Positions 42,270-50,603 of a stretch of 64,000 nt of DNA are shown in pieces. This DNA comes from Streptomyces sp. NBC_01224 (GTDB taxonomy: Bacteria > Actinomycetota > Actinomycetes > Streptomycetales > Streptomycetaceae), in the NCBI RefSeq assembly GCF_036002945.1, contig NZ_CP108529.1:3968001-4032000 (forward strand), read 5' to 3'. The notes beneath the pieces were generated by a model, which did no database searches, was not told the DNA's origin, and saw only the letters and a program-made list of their open reading frames with translations. Both the position numbers and the translations under genes were made by a program. Positions within the stretch are counted from its first letter, which is position 1; each line of letters opens with the position of its first letter.

Positions 42270-43030
42270 CGGCTCTCCCCCGGCCGGTCCGCGGAGCCGT
42301 CGTCCGGCCGGTCCGCCGGCCCGTTCACCCGTCCGGTCGCGGGGCCGTGGTGCCCCGGCCCGTCCGCGAGGCCGTCCCCGATGCGGTAGCCGGCCCCCGG
42401 GACCGTCTCGATCACCGGGGGCGCGCCCAGTTTGGCGCGGAGCTTGGACAGCGTGACCCGGACCGCGTTGGTGCGGTAGCTGGTGTCCTCCTCCCACACC
42501 TCCTCGATCAGGTCGTCGCCGCTGACGACCGCGCCCTCAGCCCGCAGCAGGGTCTCCAGCACGGCGAACTCCTTGCGGGAGAGCGAGAGGTAGCGGCCGT
42601 CGCGGCAGACCTGGCGGCGGGCGGTGTCGAGCGTCAGCCCGGCCCGCTCCAGGACCGGCGGGAGAGCGGGGCGGGCACGGCGGCCGAGCGCCAGGACCCG
42701 GGCGAGGAGTTCGTCGTACGCGAACGGCTTGGTCAGGTAGTCGTCGGCGCCGAGCCCGAGGCCGGCCACCCGGTCCCGTACCGTCCCGGACGCGGTGAGC
42801 ATCAGGATCCGGGTCAGCAGGCGCATGCCGACGACCCGCCGGCACACCTCGTCGCCGTGCAGCCCCGGCAGATCGCGGTCGAGGATCATCACGTCGTACG
42901 CGCCGAACCGAAGCCGGTCCAGCGCCGCCCGGCCGTCGGGGGCGATGTCCACCGCGACGGCGTCGCGGCGCAACCCCTCGGCGATCATCCCTGCCAGGAA
43001 TTCCTCGTCCTCCACCACCAGCACACGCAT
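42266..43030 (-). CDS. OmpR-family response regulator
   Basis: The 254-residue protein has a receiver with acidic pocket D8/E9, phosphoacceptor D51 (VMILDRDLPG) and K101 (LTKPF), and a C-terminal winged helix (RKEFAVLETLLRAEGAVVSG, then NAVRVTLSKLRAKLGAPPVI). The last ~30 residues are a low-complexity tail rich in G, P and D. Upstream 127 bp region is shared with the export operon. Confidence 0.88.
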   Translation of the reverse strand: MRVLVVEDEEFLAGMIAEGLRRDAVAVDIAPDGRAALDRLRFGAYDVMILDRDLPGLHGDEVCRRVVGMRLLTRILMLTASGTVRDRVAGLGLGADDYLTKPFAYDELLARVLALGRRARPALPPVLERAGLTLDTARRQVCRDGRYLSLSRKEFAVLETLLRAEGAVVSGDDLIEEVWEEDTSYRTNAVRVTLSKLRAKLGAPPVIETVPGAGYRIGDGLADGPGHHGPATGRVNGPADRPDDGSADRPGESR

Positions 43031-43157
43031 GAGTCCTGTGTAACCCAAAGCGATGTTTCGTCGGTGTAAGCATCCGGGCTGAGAGAAACGAAACCGCGAC
43101 GTCGCGCACGCTCAAGCCGTTCGTACCCGGCCTGTCAGCAACGGACGAGGAGTCCTC

Positions 43158-43700
43158 ATGAACCCGACCATTTCCCGCCGGACCACCTCCCGCACACAGA
43201 GCCGCAGCGTCGTCGCCGCCTGCCTGATGGCCGCCGCCGTCGTCCTGTCGGCCACCGCCTGCTCGGGCGACGGCGGCGGAAGCGGAAGCGGAACCAAGAG
43301 CGGCGGCTCTGCTTCGGGCACCAAGAAGACGGCCGAGGACCAGGCCCTGGAGCACCGCAAGTGCCTGCGGGAGCAGGGCCTGGACGTCGCGGAGCCGAAG
43401 CCGGGCGAGGACGGCCACGGAATGACCATCAACGGCGGCGGCAAGAGCAAGCAGGAGATGGAGAAGGCGCTCAAGGCCTGCCAGGACAAGTCGGTCGGCG
43501 GGGCCAAGGAGATCACCCAGGCCCAGAAGGACAAGATGCTCGCCTTCGCCCGGTGCATGCGCAAGAACGGCATCGACATGCCCGACCCGAAGTTCGAGGG
43601 CGGGATCGCGCAGGCGCCCGCCGTACAGCAGAAGGACATACAGAAGGACATGAAGAAGTTCGAGAAGGCCAACGCGGCGTGCGAAAGCGCCGGGCGGTGA
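43158..43700 (+). CDS. Putative lipoprotein of the export operon
   Basis: This 180-residue protein has a basic N-terminus, a hydrophobic segment (VAACLMAAAVVLSATAC) ending at a lipobox-like ATAC, then a glycine/serine linker and a charged helical domain with cysteines (KCLREQGLDVAEPKPGEDGH; LAFARCMRKNGIDMPDPKFE). A second KxCxxQ-like pair suggests repeated DUF-type modules. Stop overlaps the adaptor start (GTGA at 43697-43700). It is probably an outer accessory or sensor of the transporter. Confidence 0.7.
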   Translation: MNPTISRRTTSRTQSRSVVAACLMAAAVVLSATACSGDGGGSGSGTKSGGSASGTKKTAEDQALEHRKCLREQGLDVAEPKPGEDGHGMTINGGGKSKQEMEKALKACQDKSVGGAKEITQAQKDKMLAFARCMRKNGIDMPDPKFEGGIAQAPAVQQKDIQKDMKKFEKANAACESAGR

Positions 43701-44755
43701 GGCGCGGACGGGTCATGGTGGCCGCCGCGGCGGTGCTCGCCGTGGCGGCCGGGTCACTGGCTCTCACCCAGTTCGGCTCCGCCGGGGAGACGGGCGGCCC
43801 GAAGAACACCGGGCTGCCCCCGGCCACCGCCGCGGTCGAGCGCCGCGACCTGCGCGACAGCGCCCAGGCGGACGGCACGCTCGGCTACGACAAGCAGCGC
43901 AAGGTCAACGCGGGCGCGGCGGGCACCATGACCTGGACCCCGCGCACCGGCTCGACCGTCAAGCGGAACGAGCGGCTGTACGAGGTCGACGGCCGGGCGG
44001 TGTGGCTGATGTACGGCTCGGGGCCGATGTACCGGACGCTGAAGCCGGGCGACCGGGGCCGGGACGTGGAGCAGCTGGAGCGCAACCTCGCGGAGCTCGG
44101 CTACACCGGCTTCACCCCGGACGACGAGTACACCGAGCTGACCGCGGCCGCCGTCAAGCGCTGGCAGAAGTCCCACGACAGCAAGCGGACCGGAACGGTG
44201 GGACCGCAGGACATCGCCTTCTCCCCGGGGGAGGTCCGGATCAAGAGCGTCGAGGCGGCCGTCGGCGAACTGGCCCAGCCCGGCGCTCCGGTCCTCACCA
44301 CGACCGGCTCCGAGCGCATCGTGACGTTCGAGCTCGACGTCGCCGAGACCCAGCTCGCCAAGGCGGGCACCAAGGTCACCGTCGATCTGCCGGACGGCAG
44401 CAGCGTGGCCGGGTCGGTCTCCTCGGTCGGCCGGACGGCGAAGCCCGGCAAGGACCCGCAGGACAACAGCCCCAAGGTCTCCCTGACCGTCTCCTTCGAC
44501 AAGCCGGACAAGGTCGGCGGCTTCGACCAGGCGCCGGTCACGGTGAACCTGACCGGCGAGCTGCACAAGGACGTCCTCAGCGTCCCGGTGAACGCGCTGC
44601 TCGCACTGCCCGGCGGCGGCTTCGGCCTCCAGGTCGTCCAGGACGGCACGGTCCGCGATGTGAAGGTCGAGCTCGGCATGTTCGCCGAGGGCCGGGTCGA
44701 GGTGTCCGGCGGCGGGCTGCGCGAGGGCATGAAGGTCGGGGTGCCGAAGATATGA
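43697..44755 (+). CDS. Efflux adaptor (MacA-like) with peptidoglycan-binding domain
   Basis: This 352-residue protein has one N-terminal membrane anchor (~6-24) and an HlyD/MacA-type beta-barrel arrangement. Inserted near residues 115-175 is a peptidoglycan-binding-1 motif (GDRGRDVEQLERNLAELGYT, then AVKRWQKSHD). The C-terminal barrel includes TFELDVAETQLAKAGTKVTV. It would connect the ABC permease to the cell wall. Starts with GTG overlapping the previous gene. Confidence 0.83.
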   Translation: MRRGRVMVAAAAVLAVAAGSLALTQFGSAGETGGPKNTGLPPATAAVERRDLRDSAQADGTLGYDKQRKVNAGAAGTMTWTPRTGSTVKRNERLYEVDGRAVWLMYGSGPMYRTLKPGDRGRDVEQLERNLAELGYTGFTPDDEYTELTAAAVKRWQKSHDSKRTGTVGPQDIAFSPGEVRIKSVEAAVGELAQPGAPVLTTTGSERIVTFELDVAETQLAKAGTKVTVDLPDGSSVAGSVSSVGRTAKPGKDPQDNSPKVSLTVSFDKPDKVGGFDQAPVTVNLTGELHKDVLSVPVNALLALPGGGFGLQVVQDGTVRDVKVELGMFAEGRVEVSGGGLREGMKVGVPKI

Positions 44756-45534
44756 ACACGGTCGTCGGCCTCAGCGGCGTCACCAAGGAGTACCCGGGCC
44801 CGGTCGCCGCCCTGCGCGGGGTGGACCTCACCGTCGAGGAGGGCGAACTCCTCGGCATCGTCGGCCCGTCCGGCTCCGGCAAGTCCACGCTGCTGCACAT
44901 CATCGGCACCCTGGACCGCCCCACCGCCGGGTCCGTCCACATCGCGGGGCACGACGTGGCGGCGCTCTCCGACCGCAGGCTCTCCGCGCTGCGTGCCCAG
45001 CACGTCGGCTTCGTCTTCCAGGCGTTCCACCTGGTGCCGGGCGTCAGCGCCCGCGACAACGTCGCGGAGGGCCTGCTGTACTCGGGCCTGTCCCGTGCCG
45101 TACGCCGCCGCAGGGCAGCCGACGCGCTGGAGCGGGTCGGGCTCGCCGACCGCCTCGACCACAAGCCGCACCAGCTCTCCGGCGGACAGAAACAGCGGGT
45201 CGCCATCGCGCGGGCCGTCGTGGGGGAACCCGCGCTGCTGCTGGCCGACGAACCGACCGGGGCGCTCGACTCGGCGTCCGGGGAAGCGGTGATGAAGCTG
45301 CTGCGCGACCTCAACCGGGAGGGCGCCACCATCGCGGTCATCACGCACGACACCGAGATCGCCCGGGACCTGCCGCGCGAGGTGCGCATCCGGGACGGCC
45401 AGGTGGTCGCGGACGTACGCAACCCGTCCGCGGACGTACGCGATCAGTCCCCGGGCATGGGCGATCCGTCCACGGATGTGCGCGACACCTCCGGAAACGG
45501 CCGCTCCCCCGCCGCGACGGGAGCGGACCAGTGA
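44752..45534 (+). CDS. MacB/LolD-type ABC ATP-binding protein
   Basis: The 260-residue ATPase has Walker A GPSGSGKSTL, Q-loop FVFQAFHLVPGVSARDNV, signature LSGGQKQRVAIARA, Walker B LLLADEPTGALD and H-loop ITHD. The C-terminal ~35 residues are a charged tail with repeated DVRD-like segments. Overlaps at both ends (ATGA before, GTGA after) place it in one tightly coupled operon. Confidence 0.88.
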   Translation: MNTVVGLSGVTKEYPGPVAALRGVDLTVEEGELLGIVGPSGSGKSTLLHIIGTLDRPTAGSVHIAGHDVAALSDRRLSALRAQHVGFVFQAFHLVPGVSARDNVAEGLLYSGLSRAVRRRRAADALERVGLADRLDHKPHQLSGGQKQRVAIARAVVGEPALLLADEPTGALDSASGEAVMKLLRDLNREGATIAVITHDTEIARDLPREVRIRDGQVVADVRNPSADVRDQSPGMGDPSTDVRDTSGNGRSPAATGADQ

Positions 45535-46766
45535 GGGCGCGGCGCGCGGCCCGCGACGCCGACGGCCGGGGCGGGGAGCGGCTGAAAGCGGCCCGGCTCG
45601 GCCCCCGGGACGTGCTGCATGTCGGCTCGGCGGGGCTGCGCAGCCGGCCGATGCGGGTCGTGCTCTCCGCCCTGGGCATCGCCATCGGCATCGCGACGAT
45701 GATCTCGGTGGTAGGCATCTCCGCCTCCAGCCAGGCCCAGCTGCTCCGGGAACTCGACAAGCTGGGCACCAACCTGCTCGTGGCCTCCCCCGGCGATTCG
45801 ATGTTCGCCGGGCAGGACGTCAAGCTGCCCGAGGACGCGGTCGGGATGGTGGGCCGCATCAAGGGCGTCCAGGAGGTGGGCGCGACCGCCGACCTCGACA
45901 CGACCGCACGCCGCAACGAGAAGATCGACAAGGACGACACGGGCGGAATCGTCGTCAAGGCGACCACCGGCGACCTGCTGCGGGTACTGCGCGGCGAGGT
46001 CCACAGCGGCAGCTGGCTCAACAACGCGACCGGACGCTACCCCTCCGTCGTGCTCGGCCATGTCTCCGCGGAGCGTCTCGGCATCACCGCTCCGGGCCAG
46101 CAGGTATGGATCGGCAACCGGTACTTCACCGTGGTCGGCATCCTCGCCCCACTGCCGCTCGCCCCGGAGATCGAACGCTCCGCACTGGTCGGCTGGGAGG
46201 GGGCGAAGCGCCTGCTGGGCTTCAAGGGCCACCCGACGTCGGTGTACGAGCGCTCGGCCGACGCGGCGGTGCAGGACGTGCGCAAGGTCATGGCGGCGAC
46301 GGTCGACCCGCAGAACCCGCAGAACGTGAAGGTCACCGACCCGTCGTCGGCGCTCCAGGCCAAGGCGGCGACAGAAGGGGCGTTCAGCAGCATGCTGCTG
46401 GGCCTGGGCGGCATCGCGCTGCTCGTCGGCGGCGTCGGGGTCGCCAACACCATGATCATCTCGGTGCTGGAGCGGCGGTACGAGATCGGGCTGCGCCGCT
46501 CGCTCGGCGCGACCCGGGGCCAGATCCGCATCCAGTTCGTCACGGAGTCGCTGATGCTCTCCGGCCTCGGCGGCCTGGCGGGCGTGGCGCTCGGCGCGGC
46601 GGCGACCGGGGTGTACGCATACTCCGGCGGGCTGCCCTGGGTGGTGCCGCCGTGGGCGGTCGGCGGCGGCTTCGGCGCGACGCTGGTGATCGGCACGATC
46701 GCGGGCCTCTACCCGGCGGTGCGGGCGTCCCGCCTCTCACCGACGCTGGCGCTGCACGCAGCGTGA
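45531..46766 (+). CDS. FtsX/MacB-type permease
   Basis: The 411-residue protein has one N-terminal transmembrane helix (PMRVVLSALGIAIGIATMIS), a large extracytoplasmic MacB-PCD domain (residues ~75-275) and a C-terminal trio of helices (GLGGIALLVGGVGVANTMII; LGGLAGVALGAAATGVYAYS). The loop VLERRYEIGLRRSLGATRGQ is typical of FtsX-type coupling to the ATPase. With its partner it exports peptide, lipid or antibiotic. Confidence 0.88.
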   Translation: MRARRAARDADGRGGERLKAARLGPRDVLHVGSAGLRSRPMRVVLSALGIAIGIATMISVVGISASSQAQLLRELDKLGTNLLVASPGDSMFAGQDVKLPEDAVGMVGRIKGVQEVGATADLDTTARRNEKIDKDDTGGIVVKATTGDLLRVLRGEVHSGSWLNNATGRYPSVVLGHVSAERLGITAPGQQVWIGNRYFTVVGILAPLPLAPEIERSALVGWEGAKRLLGFKGHPTSVYERSADAAVQDVRKVMAATVDPQNPQNVKVTDPSSALQAKAATEGAFSSMLLGLGGIALLVGGVGVANTMIISVLERRYEIGLRRSLGATRGQIRIQFVTESLMLSGLGGLAGVALGAAATGVYAYSGGLPWVVPPWAVGGGFGATLVIGTIAGLYPAVRASRLSPTLALHAA

Positions 46767-46788
46767 GGACGGGCCCCGGCCGGGGCAG

Positions 46789-46817
46789 GTGCCGGGCTCC
46801 GCGACGGGGCCCGGCAC
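46789..46817. terminator. Hairpin after the export operon
   Basis: GTGCCGGGC and GCCCGGCAC form a 9-bp stem with an 11-nt loop, just past the permease stop and just beyond the 3' end of the convergent PAS-GAF gene. A second palindrome (GCCCCGGCCGGGGC) precedes it. It probably terminates both transcripts. Confidence 0.5.
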
Positions 46818-46839
46818 ACCGCCGGCCGGACCGCGTCGC

Positions 46840-48195
46840 CTACGGCCGCTCCGTCGCCTGCGCCAGGTCGACCGCCCCCGCGACCCGGGCCGCCACCGTC
46901 TCCGCGTACGCCGCGTCGGGGCGTTCGAAGGCCGTGCGATGGGCGGAGCGCAGAAACGTCACCACGCCCAGCGTCCGCCCCCTGCTCCGCAGCACCGCGC
47001 ACAGCGCGTGCACCGAATCCTCCGGCCACCGCCGTTCGGCCGCCCACACCTCGGCCCCGGGCCCCGCGCCCGCGCTGGTCCGTACCGAACCCGTACGGTC
47101 CACCGCCTGAAGAGCCGGGTGCCCCGGCGTGTACCGCAGCGGAATACCGCCGCCGGCCACCGGCAGGCACGGACCCGGCTCATCGGACGGGGTCGCCGCC
47201 ACCCGCACCAGCCGCGCCCCCGCCACCAGGTCGACCAGCGCGTGGTCGGCGAAGCCCGCGAGCGCATAGTCCAGACAGGACGTCGCCGCCTCCATCGGGT
47301 CCTCGCACTCGGACGCCGACCGCGAAGCCCGGTGCAGCTGATTCGAGCGGAACCGCACCCGGTCCGCCTCCTGCGCCGCCAGCTTCTCTGCGGTCACGTC
47401 CTGGAACAGCCAGCCGACCCCCAACGGAACCGGTTCCTCCGCGAGCGGCGACGCCAGCCGCAGAAAACCACTGCGCCAGCAGCGCCGCCGATCCCCCTCC
47501 GCCGTCCGCAACGTCACCCACAGCTCGGCGGGCGCCGGTGGCGCGCCCTCGGCGAGTACGTGCTGCAGCGCGCCCTCCAGGTCCTCGACGCCCTGCACGA
47601 TCAACTCCCCCAGCGGGCGCCCCAGCAGCGTCGTACGACCGCCGCCCAGCGCCCGTGCCGCGTGCGCGTTGACGACCGTCGGACGCAGATCGGCATCCAC
47701 GAGCACCACACCCCACGACGCGTCCTCGAACAGCGCCTCGCTCAGCGCGATCGACCGCTCCAGATCGATCTGCGCATGCACCTCCCCGAACGCGCAGTAC
47801 ACCCCGGCCGGCTTCCCGTCCGCACCCCGGACCCCCGCCGACTGCGTCCGCACGAGCACCCGCCCACCGTCCTTGCGCAACAACGCGAACTCGTGCACCC
47901 GGCGACCGGCACCGTCCATGGCCGCCATCAGCAGCCCCTGCACCTCCCCCGCGTCCGCCCGCCGCACCGCCCACCCGGCAAATCCGGGCCGACCCACGGC
48001 CTCCTCGGCGGACCAGCCCAGAATCCGCTCGGCCTCACGGTTCCAGTGGGTGATGGTGCCGTCCGCGTCGAACGCGCAGAGCGCCGCATCCATCCCGTCG
48101 AGCAGCGCCGCGAGCAGCTCGGCCCCGGGCCCTGCCCTCGGACCCTCTTCGGGCCCGAGCGCGCCGGTCGTCCCACTGCTTGTGGACGCACTCAT
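46840..48195 (-). CDS. PAS-PAS-GAF sensor protein without output domain
   Basis: The protein has 451 residues from ATG 48195, with GGGGGG-rich purines upstream. PAS 1 lies at ~28-150 (CAFDADGTITHWNREAERIL; EEAVGRPGFAGW), PAS 2 at ~155-280 (GVVLVDADLRPTVVNAHAAR), and a GAF-like domain to the end (VHALCAVLRSRGRTLGVVTF). Relatives usually end in a PP2C phosphatase (RsbU-like) domain; here nothing follows, so it may work by protein binding. No histidine-kinase core. Confidence 0.75.
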   Translation of the reverse strand: MSASTSSGTTGALGPEEGPRAGPGAELLAALLDGMDAALCAFDADGTITHWNREAERILGWSAEEAVGRPGFAGWAVRRADAGEVQGLLMAAMDGAGRRVHEFALLRKDGGRVLVRTQSAGVRGADGKPAGVYCAFGEVHAQIDLERSIALSEALFEDASWGVVLVDADLRPTVVNAHAARALGGGRTTLLGRPLGELIVQGVEDLEGALQHVLAEGAPPAPAELWVTLRTAEGDRRRCWRSGFLRLASPLAEEPVPLGVGWLFQDVTAEKLAAQEADRVRFRSNQLHRASRSASECEDPMEAATSCLDYALAGFADHALVDLVAGARLVRVAATPSDEPGPCLPVAGGGIPLRYTPGHPALQAVDRTGSVRTSAGAGPGAEVWAAERRWPEDSVHALCAVLRSRGRTLGVVTFLRSAHRTAFERPDAAYAETVAARVAGAVDLAQATERP

Positions 48196-48306
48196 CCCGT
48201 ACCCCCCGCAGGACGTATCCGGCATTACCGCACGTCAGACCATTGAACTCGAACGTGACCCAGCGCACACCGACTTCTCTGAAATAGGCCGGTCCATTTA
48301 ATTCGG

Positions 48307-48335
48307 TTGTGTGGCCCCGGAAGGGTTCCTAGGCT
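48307..48335 (+). promoter_or_regulatory. Promoter of the candidate small RNA
   Basis: TTGTGT (48307-48312) and TAGGCT (48330-48335) are separated by exactly 17 bp, a good housekeeping-sigma match for Streptomyces. It points into an otherwise gene-free region. Expected start is ~48341. Confidence 0.55.
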
Positions 48336-48340
48336 GCTGC

Positions 48341-48540
48341 CAGCGAATGAAAGGAGGTGATCCGAGAAGTGCAGTCTTATCGGATTCGTGAGGTGGCTGC
48401 GGGCTGACAGCCCGTCGTCGCACACAGTGCACCTCGGCAGGCTGTCTGCCGAAACCCAAGCAGTCACCGACCCGCAGGCTCGCCGGTAAGTCCGGCCGGC
48501 TCCTCCGCAAGGAGGGACCAGAGCCTGCGGGTTTCTGCAT
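48341..48540 (+). ncRNA. Candidate structured small RNA (~200 nt)
   Basis: The transcript predicted from the promoter at 48307 would contain three clear hairpins: CGGGCT/AGCCCG around 48400-48414; TCGGCAG/CTGCCGA around 48434-48452; and a long closing stem ACCCGCAGGCTC pairing with GAGCCTGCGGGT near 48470-48481 and 48521-48532, with CCTCC/GGAGG inside and TTTC after it. This ends like a terminator. It does not match a family I know. It contains a tiny ORF with a perfect Shine-Dalgarno, so it may be dual-function or a peptide-encoding RNA. Confidence 0.45.
48369..48407 (+). CDS. Possible 12-residue peptide ORF in the candidate small RNA
   Basis: AAAGGAGGTGATCC (48350-48363) is fully complementary to the 16S rRNA 3' tail. 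A GTG start follows 11 bases after AGGAGG, giving VQSYRIREVAAG and a TGA. This reads as a leader-type peptide or small translated ORF. Its stop lies inside the first hairpin, so translation would remodel the RNA. No homologue recognised, apart from a weak start similarity to molybdate-type HTH proteins. Confidence 0.35.
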   Translation: MQSYRIREVAAG

Positions 48541-48555
48541 GTCCGGAGTGGTTTT

Positions 48556-49230
48556 CTACGGGCACAGGCGCTCGACGCGCCACTTCTCGCCCTCGCGTAC
48601 GTACCTCAGCCGGTCGTGCAGCCGGTTCTCGTGGCCCTGCCAGAACTCGATCGTGTCGGGGACCACCCGGAAGCCGCCCCACTGAGGGGGAGCGGGGACA
48701 TGTTCGCCCTCCGGGTAGCGGGCAGCCAGTTCCTCGTAGCGTTCGATCAGCTCGTCGCGGGAGCCGATCACCTTCGACTGGGCGCTCGCCCAGGCTCCCA
48801 GCTGGGAGCCGTGGGGGCGGGTGCGGAAGTAGGCGACCGTCTCTTCGCGGCCTACGCGGGCCGCCGTGCCGGTGACGACGACCTGGCGGGCCATCGGGTG
48901 CCAGGGGAAGAGCAGCGAGACGTACGGGTTGGCGGTCAGTTCGCGGCCCTTGCGGGATTCGTAGTTGGTGAAGAAGACGAAGCCGCGTTCGTCGTACTTC
49001 TTCAGCAGCACCGTGCGTGAGGACGGCCGGCCCTCGGGGGTGGCGGTGGAGACCACCATGGCGTTGGGCTCGTGGAGCACCCCGCCCACGGCTACCTGCC
49101 GGAACCAGTGGGCGAACTGCTGCATCGGGTCGGCGGCCAGCGTGTCCTCGGTGAAGGCCTTGGAGCGGTACTGCTCGCGCATCGCGGCCGGATCGGTGGT
49201 GGAATCGGAGGGGGAGTCTGCGGTGGGCAC
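48556..49230 (-). CDS. pdxH: Pyridoxamine 5'-phosphate oxidase
   Basis: The 224-residue protein has RTVLLKKYDERGFVFFTNYE, SRKGRELTANP, FPWHPMARQVVVTGTAARV, PHGSQLGAWASAQSK and C-terminal VVPDTIEFWQGHENRLHDR, which are the FMN- and PLP-binding signatures of PdxH. It oxidises PNP or PMP to PLP with FMN and oxygen. GTG 49230 has AGGA 7 bases upstream. It is convergent-free and adjacent to the citrate-synthase gene on the opposite strand (174 bp apart). Confidence 0.93.
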   Translation of the reverse strand: MPTADSPSDSTTDPAAMREQYRSKAFTEDTLAADPMQQFAHWFRQVAVGGVLHEPNAMVVSTATPEGRPSSRTVLLKKYDERGFVFFTNYESRKGRELTANPYVSLLFPWHPMARQVVVTGTAARVGREETVAYFRTRPHGSQLGAWASAQSKVIGSRDELIERYEELAARYPEGEHVPAPPQWGGFRVVPDTIEFWQGHENRLHDRLRYVREGEKWRVERLCP

Positions 49231-49404
49231 GGGGTCATCCTGCCGCAGCGGCCAAGTCTGCCCGGCAAGGAGGGGCGTCAATCCGACACCGGTGAATCGG
49301 GACGCTGTGCCGGATGTCACGCTTCCCCGCGTCGTGGGAACCCGCCAATATCTTGGGGCAGGCCACTGTGGCCTCCGTACAGCCACCGACCTGAGGGAGC
49401 CGCC

Positions 49405-50514
49405 ATGTCCGACTTCGTACCGGGACTAGAGGGAGTCATCGCGTTCGAGACGGAGATCGCCGAACCGGACAAGCAAGGCGGTTCGCTCCGTTACCGCGGT
49501 GTCGACATCGAGGATCTCGTCGGCCATGTGTCGTTCGGAAATGTCTGGGGTCTGCTGGTCGACGGGGCGTTCAACCCGGGGCTGCCGCCGGCCGAGCCGT
49601 TCCCGATCCCGGTGCACTCCGGGGACATCCGGGTCGATGTGCAGTCCGCGCTGGCGATGCTCGCTCCCGTGTGGGGCCTGAAGCCGCTGCTCGACATCGA
49701 CGAGGAGACGGCGCGCAACGATCTGGCGCGGGCCGCGGTGATGGCGTTGTCGTACGTCGCCCAGTCGGCGCGCGGGCAGGGCCTGCCGATGGTTCCGCAG
49801 AGCGAGATCGACAAGGCGCAGTCCGTGGTCGAGCGGTTCATGATCCGCTGGCGCGGTGAGCCGGACCCCAAGCACGTCAAGGCCGTCGACGCGTACTGGA
49901 CGTCGGCCGCCGAGCACGGCATGAACGCCTCCACGTTCACCGCCCGGGTCATCGCGTCGACCGGCGCCGACGTGGCGGCGGCGCTTTCGGGCGCGGTGGG
50001 TGCGATGTCGGGGCCGCTGCACGGTGGTGCGCCGTCCCGGGTCCTCGGCATGATCGAGGAGATCGAGCGGACCGGGGATGCCACCGCGTATGTGAAGAAG
50101 GCCTTGGACAAGGGTGAGCGGCTGATGGGCTTCGGGCACCGGGTCTACCGGGCGGAGGACCCGCGGGCGCGTGTCCTGCGGCGTACGGCCGAGGAGTTGG
50201 GTGCGCCGCGCTTCGAGGTGGCGCAGGCGCTGGAGAAGGCCGCGTTGGAGGAGTTGCACGCGCGTCGCCCGGACCGGGTGCTGGCGACGAACGTGGAGTT
50301 CTGGGCGGCGATCATGCTGGACTTCGCGGAGGTTCCGGCGCACATGTTCACGTCGATGTTCACGTGTGCGCGTACGGCGGGCTGGTCGGCGCACATTCTG
50401 GAGCAGAAGCGGACGGGGCGGCTGGTGCGACCGTCGGCGAAGTATGTCGGGCCGGGGCCGCGTGATCCCCGGGAGATCGAGGGATACGAGCAGATCACGG
50501 ATCTGGGGAACTGA
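49405..50514 (+). CDS. Citrate synthase (CitA-like, class 2)
   Basis: The 369-residue protein has the fold and motifs of type II-like actinobacterial citrate synthase: SGPLHGGAPSRVLGMI and GFGHRVYRAEDPRARVL contain the two catalytic histidines. The aspartate of the usual NVDF motif is glutamate here (ATNVEFWAAIML), as I recall from the mycobacterial CitA group. C-terminal arginines are in TGRLVRPSAKYVGPGP. It condenses oxaloacetate with acetyl-CoA, or propionyl-CoA in the methylcitrate variant. GAGGGAGC stands before the ATG. Confidence 0.88.
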   Translation: MSDFVPGLEGVIAFETEIAEPDKQGGSLRYRGVDIEDLVGHVSFGNVWGLLVDGAFNPGLPPAEPFPIPVHSGDIRVDVQSALAMLAPVWGLKPLLDIDEETARNDLARAAVMALSYVAQSARGQGLPMVPQSEIDKAQSVVERFMIRWRGEPDPKHVKAVDAYWTSAAEHGMNASTFTARVIASTGADVAAALSGAVGAMSGPLHGGAPSRVLGMIEEIERTGDATAYVKKALDKGERLMGFGHRVYRAEDPRARVLRRTAEELGAPRFEVAQALEKAALEELHARRPDRVLATNVEFWAAIMLDFAEVPAHMFTSMFTCARTAGWSAHILEQKRTGRLVRPSAKYVGPGPRDPREIEGYEQITDLGN

Positions 50515-50603
50515 GGTCCCGGTACCCCGCAAGCCCGGCGTGATCGGAAGGTACGGCCCCGGACAGGTCCGCAGAGTCTCACCCGGTCTGCGTGTCCATA
50601 CGT

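Noticed and set aside
48349..48363. Minus-strand reading GGATCACCTCCTTTC as the 3' end of a 16S rRNA
   Set aside because: Only ~15 bases match and no upstream rRNA sequence is present; it is better explained as a strong Shine-Dalgarno on the plus strand.
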